From assembly GCA_013398615.1 (NCBI GenBank), contig VZSR01003807.1, positions 35,058,307 to 35,122,306 of the forward strand: 64,000 nt of DNA, read 5' to 3'. The position numbers and the translations under genes are program-made. How positions within the stretch are numbered: position 1 is the first letter of the stretch; the number at the start of each line of letters is the position of its first letter. The stretch is from Brachypodius melanocephalos (taxonomy: Eukaryota > Chordata > Aves > Passeriformes > Pycnonotidae). The notes under the pieces were generated by a model. That model saw nothing but the letters and a program-made list of their open reading frames with translations. It was not told the DNA's origin and ran no database searches. This document shows positions 1 to 10,819 of the stretch, piece after piece.

Positions 1-869
1 TCAGCAATTTTAAAACAATTTCAGCCTCAAATCTATCAAAAGAATGCAATGAAAAAAAATACACCAATGCCACTAAACAAGATATAATAGACAAAGCCAA
101 CTCTACACAAATTGGTTTGACTATCTTAAAGTTACCTGAGAGACTTTCTTGCCAAATCACAGGCTGCAAGAAGAATAAAGAGAATAAACCCAAAAGAAAC
201 CAAGCCAAACCAAGTGAAACAATCTATCAGAAAACAAGCCAAATGAAACTTCTTTAAAGAGGGGAATAGAAAAATAAAATCAAGAAGAATGTTTAGATAA
301 ATTAGTCTTATTAATATTATATAAGTTCTGGCTTAAATTTAAAGAATTTAAGAAGAGAATTTAAAGAGAGCAGGTAGAAAAGTCCTGTTCTCATAAACCA
401 TACCACTGGCAAATACTAATCAATATTCTTTCCTCCTTTGTAGAATCTTTCTATTCTATGACATATGATGTTGAAAACACTGATCCTGAACTTAAAGAGT
501 TCATTTTTTCTCTGTATCCATCATCTTTTTCAAACAAGCAATTTATAATCTTTATAGGCTAATGGTCCTAGGTTTAATCCATCAGCATTTCAAAATAATT
601 TTTATATGTGATATTTCTGTTTCCATCGGCTTTTTTTCCTGAGACTCAGAAGCAATATGGCACTGAAGTGATATCAAAATGAATGTACGCTCTATATTTT
701 TACCATCTGAATTTTTTAAACACTTTTAGCATGAAAGAGACCAAATTGTATCACCAGAATTGCAGCTACTTTCCACTATTTATCCCTAGTTAATATGCCT
801 CATTTAAGATTAGTGAATTAGCAATATACCCAGTAATAGATATTACATTATTTCTTTTGCATTTCAACT
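1..869. other. AT-rich non-coding sequence, no gene recognised
   Basis: No recognisable gene or mobile element was found. An A/C-rich run lies at about 188-230 (repeated 'aaaccaagcc'-like words). Open frames are short and interrupted. It ends where the first CR1 relic begins. Confidence 0.5.
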
Positions 870-2226
870 TTGTGGAAGGCAAAGGCAGGGACTAAGAGGG
901 TATAGAAATGCCCATTGTAGGAGAAGACCAGATCTGAGAACCTGAGGTCTAAGGAACCTGACAGTGCACAAATGCATGGCACTTGATGAGATACATACCC
1001 ATGTCATAAAGGAACTGGTGTATAGAGTGATTATATCACTATCCATCATGTTTTATCAATGATGCCAATCCTGTGAAGTTAATGTTGTCTGTAAACATAA
1101 CACCTTTTTGTATAAAAGGAAAAAGGGAAGACCCCAGGAACAGCAGGCCAGTCAGTCTAACATCAGTGCTTAGCAAGGTCATGAAGCAGATCCTCCTGGA
1201 AATTATGTTAAGGCACATAGCGAATAAAGAGTTTACTGGTGATGACCAACATGGATTCCCTATGTGAAAATCATGCCTGAAAAATTTTTGGCATTCTACA
1301 ACAAGATTAGAGCACTGGTGAATAAGGGAGGAACAATTGAGGTCATCTACCTGGACTTGTGGAAAGCATTTGACACTGTCCTGTATGTGTTTGGTGGGTG
1401 GAGCACTTGGTGGATAGGGAATTGGCTGGATGATCACACTCAAAGAGCTGTGGTAAATGGCTGGATGTCCAAGTGGAAGGCAGTGACAAGTGGTGTTCCT
1501 CAGATGTCAATATTGTGTCCAGCACTTTTGATATCTTTGTCAGTGGTTTGGACAGAGGGATTGATTGCACTCTCAGCATTTTTGCTGACACCGAGCTGTG
1601 TAGTGTGCTCAACACACTGAAGGGAAGGGATGCCATTCAGAGGAACCATGACAGGCTTGAGAGGTGGGCTGGATGCAAACCTCATGAAGTTCAACAAGAG
1701 CAAAGTCCTGCACCTGAGTAGGGGCAATCCCAAGCATAAATAGAGGCTGGGAGAATGGATTGACAGAAGTCCATGACATGTAAGTTGGAGGAATGAGTTC
1801 AGAGGAGAGCCACAAAAATAATCAGAAGAAAGGAGTACCTCTCCAATGAAGATAGGCTGAGAAAGTCGGTGATGTTCAGCCTGGAGAAGAGAAGGCTTCA
1901 GGCAGACTTTTCAGTACCTGAAGGGAGCCTACGACAAAGATGGAGAGGGACTTTTTACAAGGGCATAAAGTGGTAGGACAAGAGGCAATGGCTTTAAACT
2001 GAAAGAGAATAGGTTTAGATTCTGATACTAGGAAGGCATTCTTTACTCTGAGGGTGGTGTGAGAGCTACTGGAACAGGTTGACCAAAACTGTGGATGCCT
2101 CATGCCTGGCTGTGTTTAAGTCCCTACAGGATACTGCTTTGAGCAGCCTGGTCTAGTGGATGGTGTCACTACCCATGGCAAAGAGGTTGAACTAAATGAT
2201 CTCACAATATACACCATTCTATGATT
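870..2226 (+). mobile_element. CR1 LINE, 5'-truncated, decayed copy
   Basis: This is a relic of a chicken-repeat-1 (CR1) non-LTR retrotransposon in plus orientation. Seen in the sequence: an RT frame with a 'RPVSLTSV' block near 1145, the 'YLDLWKAFDTV' motif at about 1348-1380, and a 'VTSGVPQ'-like block near 1485. It continues into the typical CR1 C-terminal and 3' region ('ttcagcctggagaagagaaggct' near 1876). The element stops at 2216-2226 with an 'attctatgat' terminus, the usual CR1 3' end. The 5' half (ORF1 and endonuclease) is missing, as is common because CR1 copies truncate during target-primed reverse transcription. Compared with CR1 as I know it, a piece of the C-terminal coding region appears to be missing near 1775-1800. 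The 5' boundary is approximate. Confidence 0.88.
1073..1721 (+). pseudogene. CR1 ORF2 reverse transcriptase relic
   Basis: This is the remaining part of the RT domain of the CR1 copy, and it is not functional. The coding signal moves through three frames. The fingers region lies at 1073-1264 and ends in TGA at 1265-1267. The palm with 'KAFDTV' lies at 1264-1500 in a second frame. The catalytic box lies at 1581-1592 in a third frame, where the usual F-A-D-D is reduced to F-A-D-T and one catalytic aspartate is lost. At least two frameshifts and the stop show long neutral decay. Minus-strand open frames here are shadows of this relic. Confidence 0.8.
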
Positions 2227-3199
2227 TATTCATTGCTCATGAAAATAACATATGACCTCATAGGTTTGTCAGAAAGTGTTATTGAAATTGTTCTTCTGTT
2301 ATTCTTATTTTTGTAACTGACTTTAAGAGCAGAAATTGTCCATTCTGTCATATTGAATGACAGTTTCAGGAAACTTTTGAGAGGAAAGACATGAAAGATA
2401 AAATAACAAATAGTTTTGTAAATACATATTACACTTTGCCACATTCAGAAGATATAAGATAATAGTCTTAAGGACATACCCAAAACATGTAAAAGGCTCG
2501 AACTTCAGCCTGACTGTAGTATATTTTTCATTGTTCCATTTTTTGAATCATGTAATAATTTTTATAGATTTTGGGGGTTTACTTAATGTACATTACTTTT
2601 GTGAGTTCTGATTTTCTGAATAACGTTATTAGCTGCTAAGGATATGTATCTGAGACTGCAACTTTATATTTCACATTTCTGCTCTTTTGAATACTTTATG
2701 TTCTCCATTCTGCTATTATCACTGGAAAATAGTAAATTATATATTCATGAGATTGAGTTCTGTTAAATATGCATGGTAGAGAAGAAAAGAAACATTTTTT
2801 TAAATGTCAGAACATACTGTCCATGTTAATTTGCAGGTTTTATAATAAAGAATATCTATTCCTACCTATCTCACCTGTATGACATGCTTTTGAGTAGTAA
2901 TCTCATTCTGACCTTTTTGCTTTGAGATTGTAAGTGAATTTGCACAGTCACACCAACTGTGAAGACTTCTAGAATTTCTGTTAGTGAATACTGAAAAAAC
3001 CTCACAAACAAGTACTTTATATTGAAACAGTGGAGTAACTACAGAAAAAAATGGCAAATCTAGCTATATACTCTGAGATGTTGCTGCATTTTGCAAGATA
3101 ACTGTACTTATTTCTCTTTTGATCCCTTAGGGTTATTTGAGGGGAAAAGGCTGTTGCTTCTCACTAGTTAATAACTGGTTTCTTTCTCTTCAGGTGGAG
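2227..3199. other. AT-rich non-coding sequence between CR1 relics
   Basis: No gene, RNA or repeat was recognised in this interval. Open frames do not exceed about 75 codons and have no family signature. Confidence 0.5.
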
Positions 3200-3596
3200 C
3201 AAAAGCAGACTGCCTTAAATACAAGTCTTATGTGGAGCAGCTGAGGGAGCTGGAGTTGTTTAGCCTGAAGAAATGGAGGCTCGCGGGAGATCTTATCACT
3301 CCCTAGAACTACCTGAAAGGAGATTGTAGTGATGTCTCTTCTCCCAAATAACAAGTGATAGAACAAGTGGAAACGGCCTCAAAGTTTCACAAAGAAAGGC
3401 TTAGATTGAAAGTTAGGGGAAAATTATTTGTCCAGCCTTGGAACAGGATGCCCAGGGAAGCAGGTGGACTCACCATCCTTGGAGGTATTTAAAAGTCGTG
3501 TCACTTAGGGACATGGTTCAGTGGTGGACTTAATTATGTTAATGGTTGGACTCAAGAATCTTGCAGGTATTTTCCAACCTAAGTGATTTTATATGC
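3200..3596 (+). mobile_element. CR1 LINE 3'-end fragment
   Basis: This is a short 5'-truncated CR1 copy holding only the last part of ORF2 and the 3' UTR. Evidence is the 'gagcagctgagggagctgg' word near 3235, the 'tttagcctgaagaa' word near 3258, the 'ggaggtatttaaaag' block near 3481, and the terminal 'ggttggactc...ttttccaacctaa' block at about 3544-3583. It ends near 3596 without a clear octamer repeat. No open frame survives. The 5' boundary is approximate. Confidence 0.85.
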
Positions 3597-4514
3597 TCTT
3601 GTTTACAGATACAGGGTGGAGGTGAGAGTGATGTCACTCAAATATTCAATGGAAGAAACTTGCACAAAGAAATTTCCTTTTTGAGAGCACTCACAGTTCT
3701 TTTAAAGTATACGAATCTCTGTCATTTTTGTGGAGTTTCTTACCTATGTGCTTCAGACATGCCTTATGTTGAATAGTTTATGATCTCATCTACAGGGTAT
3801 GAGGTAAGATTTAGTTAAAGAATGACTCACCATGCAGCTTCTGCCACTGTACAGGGTAGGCAATCATTTGTGAGATTGCCATTGTTACTGTGCATCAGTA
3901 TTTCTTGTTTCAGTCTACGCCTCCAAGGAAGCAAAAGTTCTCCAGACTGGGAGGTTGTTTTGTTTGGGATTGGTTTGTGATTGTACTTGCAAATAGTCTG
4001 GTTTAACAGGTTTTAGCTCATTTTCCATGTGATCTTTTGACAGTTCCAAATTTCAGGCACTTGAAAGAGGAACTAAGAATCACATTTTGATAACATCTTC
4101 ATCAGTCACAGCAATCTGCTTTTCATTCTTCAAAAGGACACAAAAGAGGAGGATGTCTGTGACACATTTCAGCACTGGCAGGACTTCTGCTTTTGCAACA
4201 AGCAGCCTTACTACATATTCATCATAGAAATATTAGGACCTAGCACATTGACCACCTGCCTGGGATATTGAGAGATCATGAATTATTATCAAATTATCAT
4301 TGAAAATGCAGAGTGAAAAGGCAATACTTTTAATTGTATCTTTTTTTTTTTTTTCTTAACAGTTAACAGGTTTGTGTCTAAGTAGCTCCTGTAGCAAATA
4401 TTTTTAAATTAGCAAGGAAAAATGTGATAAAGATTTCATTTTCCACAGCTTCTTCATACACATTTTGTTGGGAGAGATTGATATGTTGACAGTAGGACTA
4501 GTTACTCTCAGTTA
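3597..4514. other. AT-rich non-coding sequence
   Basis: No gene was recognised. A 14-base T run lies at 4341-4354. The 76-codon open frame starting at 3546 runs out of the CR1 tail into this region and has no recognisable domain. Confidence 0.45.
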
Positions 4515-4524
4515 GTCTCCTCAG

Positions 4525-5038
4525 TTGGTAGACAGGGCTGGAGAGCAGGATGAATCCCCTGTAATCCAGGAGGAAGTAGCTAGTGACATCCTGGGCCAAT
4601 TAAAAGCTCACAACTCTGTGGAACCAGATGAGATTCATCTTAGGGTGGTGAGGGAACTAGCAGCACTCACTAAACTGCTTTCAACCATTTATCTTTCTTC
4701 CCCTGGCTAACAGGGATGTCCCATATGACTGGAGATTGGCCAGTGTGACACCCATCTATAAGAAAGGCTAGAAGGAGGATTCAGGGAATGAGGAGCCTAT
4801 CAGCCTGACTTGCTGCCCAGCAAGGTTATGGAGCAGATTATCCTGAACACAATCACACTGTACCTATAGGACAACCAAGGGATCAGACCCAGATAGTGTG
4901 AGTTAAAGAAAGGCAGATCCTGCGTGAATAAAGTGGTCTTTTATGACCAGGTAACTCATGTAGTGAATGAGACTGTGGACGTAGTCTACTTGGACTTCAG
5001 AAAAGCCTTCAACACCATCTCCCATGACACATTCCATG
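4525..5038 (+). pseudogene. CR1 ORF2 relic, left arm
   Basis: This is coding sequence of the CR1 RT upstream of the LTR insertion. The first frame stays open to 4710, then shifts. 'YKKG'-like sequence near 4758, an in-frame stop near 4899, and the palm motif 'YLDFRKAFNT' at 4987-5016 follow in other frames. About 18 bases of the CR1 region just before the insertion point seem to be missing compared with CR1 as I know it. It is non-functional. Confidence 0.75.
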
Positions 5039-5143
5039 TGCCCCAATCTACATGTGCAGAGAGGGGGAGCAATTAGAAAATACCTGGAGCAAGAACAAGA
5101 CACAAACAAGGTTAAATCTAGGTGACAAAAATGATTATTAACT

Positions 5144-5149
5144 TTTATT
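5144..5149 (-). terminator. LTR polyadenylation signal AATAAA
   Basis: A minus-strand AATAAA lies about 475 bases into the LTR, followed by a T/G-rich stretch. This is the normal position for the R-region poly(A) signal. Confidence 0.5.
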
Positions 5150-5313
5150 TCCTACCAAGGAAGAGAGCAAGGAGGAAAGACAGGAAAGTAGTAAAAAAGC
5201 AAAGAATTACAGAAAACAAGTGATAGTTACCACCATGGATTCAGTGGCCTCCCACGGGTTCTTTCTTCTTTCATCTGATGGTGGGGGGAGCTCTGCCAGG
5301 ATTGCTGTACATT

Positions 5314-5323
5314 CTCTTTTATA
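5314..5323 (-). promoter_or_regulatory. TATA box of the solo LTR
   Basis: The minus-strand sequence TATAAAAGAG lies about 305 bases from the LTR 5' end, where a retroviral U3 promoter is expected. Activity cannot be judged from sequence. Confidence 0.5.
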
Positions 5324-5626
5324 CCAGATGAACAGGCCTTTACAGTGGTGACTGGGAAGTTTTGCTCCAGCTTGGGACTATAGCAAAGGCACATTCACCA
5401 CATGGGCATTGGTATCCCCATGATGTTCACACAATTTACTCAGTTCATTGCACATTCAGGTCGTTCACTTGTAATGGCAGGATTACATTCACCACCATCA
5501 CTGTGGACTACCATGGCCCATTATCCACAGATGATCATGGCCCACTGTCACACCGGGTCTTTAACTGCAGATTGTCCTGACTGCTGGGCAGTGGTGAAAC
5601 AAGTTGGTCACTAATAGTCCTTTACA

Positions 5627-6512
5627 TCATGGTTTGTACAGGTGCACTCATTGCTGGGTTAAGACATGGCTGGATGGTCAGGCCCAGAGTGGTGGTGAAT
5701 GGTGCTGCATCCAGTCTGGTGTCCCTTATGGATTAGGGTTGGGCCCAGTCTTGTTTAATATCTCTATAGATGATCTGGAAGAAAGCACTGAGTCTACCCT
5801 TAGCAGATTTGTAAACAACGAGTTGAATCAATGTTAATTTGCTGGAGGGTAGGAAGGTTCTGCAGATGGATCTGGGCAGATTGGATTGATGGATTGAGAT
5901 CAACAGCATGGGATTTAACAAGACGAAGTGTCAGGTCCCACACTTGGCTACAATAAGCTCATGCTGAGCTACAGGCTGGGGAAAGAGAGGTTGAAAAGTG
6001 TCCCTGTGGAAGAGGCCCTGGGGAGGCTGGCTCATGGGCAGTTCAACACAAGCCAACCATGTACCCAGGTGGCCAAGAGGAGCAACGGCATCCTGGCTTG
6101 TGTCAGGAATAACATTCCCAGCAGGACTAGGGAACACATTCTTCCCCTATGCTCAGTATTTCTGAGGCTGCACCTCGAGTGCTGTGTCAAGTACTGTGCC
6201 CCTCAATTCAGGAAGGACATTGAGACCCTGGAGCAGGTCCAGAGAACAACAATGAAACTGGTAAGGGGTCTGGAGGACAAGTCCTGTGAGGAGCAGCTGA
6301 GGGAGCTGGGATCATTTAGCATGGAGAAAAAGATGCTCAAGAGTGACGTTATCACTCTCTACAGCTACCTGGAAAGAGGTTGTAGCCAGGTGGGAGTTGA
6401 ACTCTTCTCCCAGGCAACTAGAAGCAGGATAAGAGGTTACAGTCTTAAGCTGCATCAGGGGACGTTTATTCTGGTGATTGGGAAGAACTTCTTTGTGGAA
6501 GGGATCATATAG
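5627..6512 (+). pseudogene. CR1 ORF2 relic, right arm
   Basis: This is the C-terminal half of the CR1 RT protein. One frame is open to 5837 and includes 'WVKTWLDG', 'GPVLFN' and 'IDDL'. The catalytic F-A-D-D box is degenerate at 5808-5819 (reads F-V-N-N). After frameshifts a second open frame of up to 194 codons runs 5928-6512 and matches the CR1 C-terminal domain ('ILACVRNNI', 'LEQVQRTTMKLVRGLE', 'CEEQLRELG'). This frame is the longest in the window, but it is a transposon remnant, not a host gene. Confidence 0.8.
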
Positions 6513-7405
6513 ATATTGTAATGGGCTGCCCAAGGAGGCGGTGGAGTCAGCATTCCTGAGGATGTTAAAGGAAAGACTGGACATGGCACTCAGTGCCAAA
6601 ATCTGGTTGACAGAGTGGTGTTCAGCCATAGGTTGGACTCAATGATCTCAGAGATCTTTTCCAATCTAATTGACTCAGTGATTATGTGATTTTTTTGATA
6701 TAAGACATGAGTCTCCAGAGGGTGAGAACACTCAAATACTTTTCTGACGGCTAATAAATCTCTAGAGAACAACCAAGAAGAAGAAAAATGAATCAACTTC
6801 TTCTAACTTCCCCTTTAGTCTGTTGAAGTTTGCAGGTTAAGAAACTCCATGTTTGTCAGTGAGTTGAAAACTGTGGCCCAAGGCATATCACTGTCTCTAT
6901 CTGATCATCACCATATCCCTGATTTAAGCTTCAAATGATGCAACTGCAGGGCATGAATAGCACCATTGGCCTTGATGTATGTCTATAACGTTTTAACTGT
7001 GCATTTAAACTGCTAAATTATGAGCTACAAAACTTTAAGTAGTGTCATCTTAGCTTCCAATCCCAGCTTCCATGAGATTGTAAGAGACAGTATGTTTTCC
7101 AAGCAATTAAGTTTATTTATAATTGGAAAACAATTCAGAATCATTTCCTCAATGATGTGCAATGTTTGAGATTATGAACAGGCAATTATCATATTGCATC
7201 TGATGAATTATAGATTTTAACTGTCAGAGAAATAGATTTCTAATTGGCCATTAGGTATTCTAACAAATAACTACAAGGAGAGAAAAGTACAGAAAAAAAA
7301 GTAAGGTTTATTCATGCAACATTATTTATGTAACATTTTAGTGCTAAGTAACTATGTAGACAGGAATTAGAAACGTGTATTCACATTAATTTCTACCAGT
7401 TTGTT

Positions 7406-7428
7406 AAAATAAATAAATAAATAAATAG
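7406..7428. repeat. (AAAT)n microsatellite
   Basis: About five and a half uninterrupted copies of the tetranucleotide AAAT. Confidence 0.9.
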
Positions 7429-7585
7429 GTAAAATATTGTGAATGTAATTCAAAGCATGGAAAAATCAGTCAGCTCTGAGGCCTTTAATAGTCCTGATAT
7501 ACACAATCTTGATTCAGATTAGCACATTGGCTTTTTAAATATGTCTTTTTTTTCTGGTAAGAAGGCTAGTGAAAGCAAGGTACAT

Positions 7586-7604
7586 ACACACACACACACA
7601 CACA
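7586..7604. repeat. (CA)n microsatellite
   Basis: About nine and a half CA dinucleotides in a row, preceded by 'tacat'. A short 'tgtgtgtg' run follows at 7614-7621. Confidence 0.9.
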
Positions 7605-10593
7605 GAGCAGCAATGTGTGTGTGACTTTTTTACTTCAATAACAAGTGAATTTTCATCTCTCAAGAAGATTTTTTTGAGGGAAAAGGTACTTCAAGTATTT
7701 AAAAATAGATACTTAGAAAAAATCTTTTCACCCCTATGCTATCTCATAATATGTCAAAGCAAAAGGCTCTCTCACAATCACCTGCATCATTTGGTGGGGA
7801 AGACCTATTCAGAAGTCAATAAATACCTTCATAATGAAACCAACGTCCCTTTTAATGGAAAGAAGATTGATTCAAACACTGAAATTCCTTAAGCTTGTTC
7901 ATTGACTGAAGAATATATTGTACAGATTGAGTATCTCACCTGACTTTAGTGAAGCAGAGTACAGAGAAGATAGTTTTCAGCACTAGGCCTAGGCCAGAAA
8001 ACCTAAAAGAAATTTTGTATTCACAGTGTATGCATCATCTGAATTACATGCTGGAATGTCTCTTAGAGTGATCTCATCTGTTTCTCCTCATTTGGCTACA
8101 TCCTAGTTTCCATGAAAAAGAAATCAAGAATATGCCTAAGAAAAGCCAGTACATATTCTAGAGCTACCCACTCTGGGCAACGTGGGGATCGGGTCAATAC
8201 GAGTGCCCCATTATGTCATAGATAAATGTGTGAGTGTGTTGCTGCACAGAGGATAGTGTTTGCCTGTGTTTGGAAAACAACACTTTACATTCAGATATAC
8301 TAGTGTAAAGTAATGAAGTCTCATGTGGTAAATGTCAATCAATACCTATTCCAAGGTTAAAGTACAACCAGCAATTCTGTGATAAGAATTCAAAGCACAG
8401 AATCAATTAACTTTCATTTTGTTTAGTGTTTTTTTTTGTTTCTTTTGTGTCTTGTAAAGGATGTTTATGATTCTCAGTGAAACTTGGTACAAACTTCCTG
8501 TGTGCCATAAAAACCTATTAAGTATGTATTTGTGTATGTACATATATATCCACGTTAAAATAGCAATACCATATGGATTGTGTAGATTTGTAAATTTACT
8601 GATTTGTTGCACAAAATTATTGGAATATTAGTATTAATTACAAAGTATGCAACACTTCATACTCTAACTATGCCTAGTCAGTAATGTTTGTCATAATCCA
8701 TCTGTAGTAAAATTGCATGTGGAGATGGCTAATGAGAAGATCAGATCAGGTCATTTAAGGCAGTTGCTACTTTAATGGACAAGCAGCATGGATCTATCAC
8801 ATTAGTGACATTCTTGTAACATGTATATTTGCATGCATACATATATAAAATACAGCTTTGTCTCTGTCATTTCAGTATAAGGCAGGTTCAAACATAGATA
8901 CTTATGTGTATACGGAAAGAGAAATTAATCACTGACAAGATTTTGATTAATTTAATATTAATTATGAAAATTTCTTTCAGAACATTAAAATTAACAAGTG
9001 CTAGAATGTCAAATGAAATATGTTGATGTTTATTTCAGGTAAAATTTGTCAGATGACTGTACAAAGCATGAAGAAAATTTCAGTTCTGATGACAGAGAAA
9101 TGCAGCTCTGCTTCAGTGGTGAATGGATACATCTGCAACTGCCTTTGCTCAGCAGAATCCAGCTCTTTCAGACAGGGCAAGTGGGGTCAATTCCAACCGA
9201 GCCTTACTAGCACAGTTTAACCAGTTCAGAATATACTAAAATTCTGTGCTAAGTAGGCGGTTTCCTTTAATGTTATATAAGTGTTTATTACAAGGTCAGA
9301 TATACCACGTGAATGCCCCAGGGCACTTTTTAGAGCACAGGGTCAAGAAAGATGTGATTAGAATCACACTGAGATTGCCACAGTCAATCCTAAAAAACTA
9401 TCTATCTCGATAATAACCAACAGCAAAATTAAGCTATCACAGTATACACATATATCTCCATTTATTTGTTTTACCAAGTGAAGCCACAGCTAAAGAATGG
9501 GCCTTTCTTTAGTGTGTTTTCAAGGTCACACCATGTACTCGTTTCCCCTGAAAAGGCTATAAATTTGCTGAGTGAACCCCTATGAGCAAACAGTAGATAA
9601 CAAATGGACTCTCTGAGGTAATCTAAGATTGTGCCCTCAGTTTCTAATTCTGTGTCTTGACTCTTAAAATTACTTTGCTTTCTGTGGTGATGATGAGACT
9701 GTGAGAAAACACCCAGATAGGCCAAAAATATAGCACATACACACAAAAAACCACACACACAGAGCAAAAATCACTCAAACCGCTGTGTTCTGGGGGAGAA
9801 GAACTTACACATATATACAGATCCTAGAGATTAAAAATCCAATTAGAAGAATGTTTACTTTGTTTACAATAAGAAAAGTAACTACTTAGTAGTAATCTAA
9901 GACATTCAGGGTCCACTGGGAACTAGATAAGCCATTATGTCTGATGAAGTCATAGATATAATTAAAAACAAAATATGAAACCAAAAAGATCCCACCTAAC
10001 ACCATCACTTGGTTTTCTTTCCGGGAAGTTGAATGTGTTACATCACTGTAACACCAAGGTAACGGAGATTGGAGGATCACACTTTGATTTGAGCACAATA
10101 TTTCATCTGAGACAGTCCAAGGGCTTCTGTTTCAGTTCTCACACCCTGCTTTGAGTCCAGTGGGGGTTATTTTCCCACTTCTAAACTAGTGCAAATTGAG
10201 ACATGGAAAGTGTAATTGATTCAAGTCTATGAATCCAGTTAGAGGCAAAAGAGTGAACAACCTCCCGGAGGTTTCTGTTCACCTGTTCTCTGAATCAAGT
10301 ATAAAATATCTTAATGTTCTATTAGTTGCCAATATCCTTGAGGTTTTTGTGCATGAATTATACTTTGTCAGAGTAGTTGGTTTGTGAGTTTGGAACTTCT
10401 TCTTTCTTGGGTGTTTTTCCATCTGAATAACAATAAAGGGGATGCTAGAATGATCCCAGTGGTTTCTGTCTTCATTTCTAAAAAGATGAGCTCTGCACGA
10501 ATAATTATGAAAATAGTGTTAAAATTTGCTTTTATTACACACAGAAAAGTTTTCCACATACCTATATGTTTTCAGAGTCAAAACCCTAAGGCT

Positions 10594-10819
10594 AACTAGA
10601 TTGGGTATAAGGAAAAAACTTCACTGAATGAAGTATTGGAATGAACTTCCCAGGGCAATAACAGTGATTGTCACCATCTCTGGAGGTATTTAAAAGACAT
10701 GTAGATAGATATGACACTTAGGGACATGTTTCAGTGCTGAATTTGGCACCTGATAAGTTAATGGTTGGACTCAGTGACCTTAGATGTCCTTTCCAACCTA
10801 AATAATTCTATACTCTATG
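10594..10819 (+). mobile_element. CR1 LINE 3' UTR fragment
   Basis: This is a short CR1 tail in plus orientation. It includes 'ggaatgaacttcccagggca' near 10639, 'ctggaggtatttaaaagacatgtagat' near 10680, and 'acttagggacatg' near 10717. The 'ggttggactcagtgaccttagatgtcctttccaacct' block at 10763-10799 follows, ending in 'attctatactctatga' near 10804-10819. Only 3' UTR remains, so no coding potential is expected. Confidence 0.88.

Larger units (their letters stand above)
5039..5626 (-). mobile_element. Solo LTR of an endogenous retrovirus inside CR1
   Basis: This 588-bp element reads on the minus strand as a complete LTR. It starts with TG and ends with CA. A TATA-box-like 'TATAAAAGAG' lies at 5314-5323, an AATAAA signal at 5144-5149, and a T/G-rich stretch just beyond it ('TTTGTGTCTTG'), giving U3-R-U5 order. 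It is flanked by CCATG (5034-5038) and TCATG (5627-5631), a 5-bp target-site duplication with one mismatch. Five-base duplications are usual for ERVL-like elements, but the class is inferred. No internal retroviral region is present, so the copy arose by LTR-LTR recombination. It interrupts the CR1 and is therefore younger. Confidence 0.82.
4515..6690 (+). mobile_element. CR1 LINE copy interrupted by a solo LTR
   Basis: This 5'-truncated plus-strand CR1 has two arms, 4515-5038 and 5627-6690, separated by a retroviral LTR. The left arm carries the segment before the RT core (near 4525-4710) and the 'VVYLDFRKAFNT' motif at 4981-5016. The right arm resumes at the next part of the RT ('WVKTWLDG' near 5656, then 'SGVP..LGLGPVLFN' near 5717). 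It runs through the C-terminal domain to the 3' UTR block 'ggttggactcaatgatctcagagatc' near 6631-6656, ending near 6690. The two arms are nearly continuous in CR1 coordinates, which shows that the LTR inserted into an existing CR1. The first 10 bases of the 5' boundary are uncertain. Confidence 0.88.
6691..10593. other. AT-rich non-coding sequence with two microsatellites
   Basis: No gene or mobile element was recognised over about 3.9 kb. It contains an AAAT array at 7406-7428 and a CA array at 7586-7604. The 107-codon frame at 7569-7892 begins by reading through the CA array and is not credible. A 66-codon frame at 9020-9220 follows a 'tatttcag' acceptor-like site but shows no known domain. 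Confidence 0.45.

Noticed and set aside
1039..1815. Minus-strand frames of 134, 97, 77 and 68 codons
   Set aside because: They are antisense shadows of the CR1 RT relic on the plus strand.
6312..6629. 105-codon minus-strand frame
   Set aside because: It is antisense to the CR1 C-terminal relic.
7569..7892. 107-codon plus-strand frame
   Set aside because: It begins in the CA microsatellite (Thr-His repeats) and has no recognisable domain afterwards.
9020..9220. Possible exon after 'tatttcag' at 9031-9038
   Set aside because: No matching donor, domain or coding bias could be recognised. A 66-codon frame is ordinary here.
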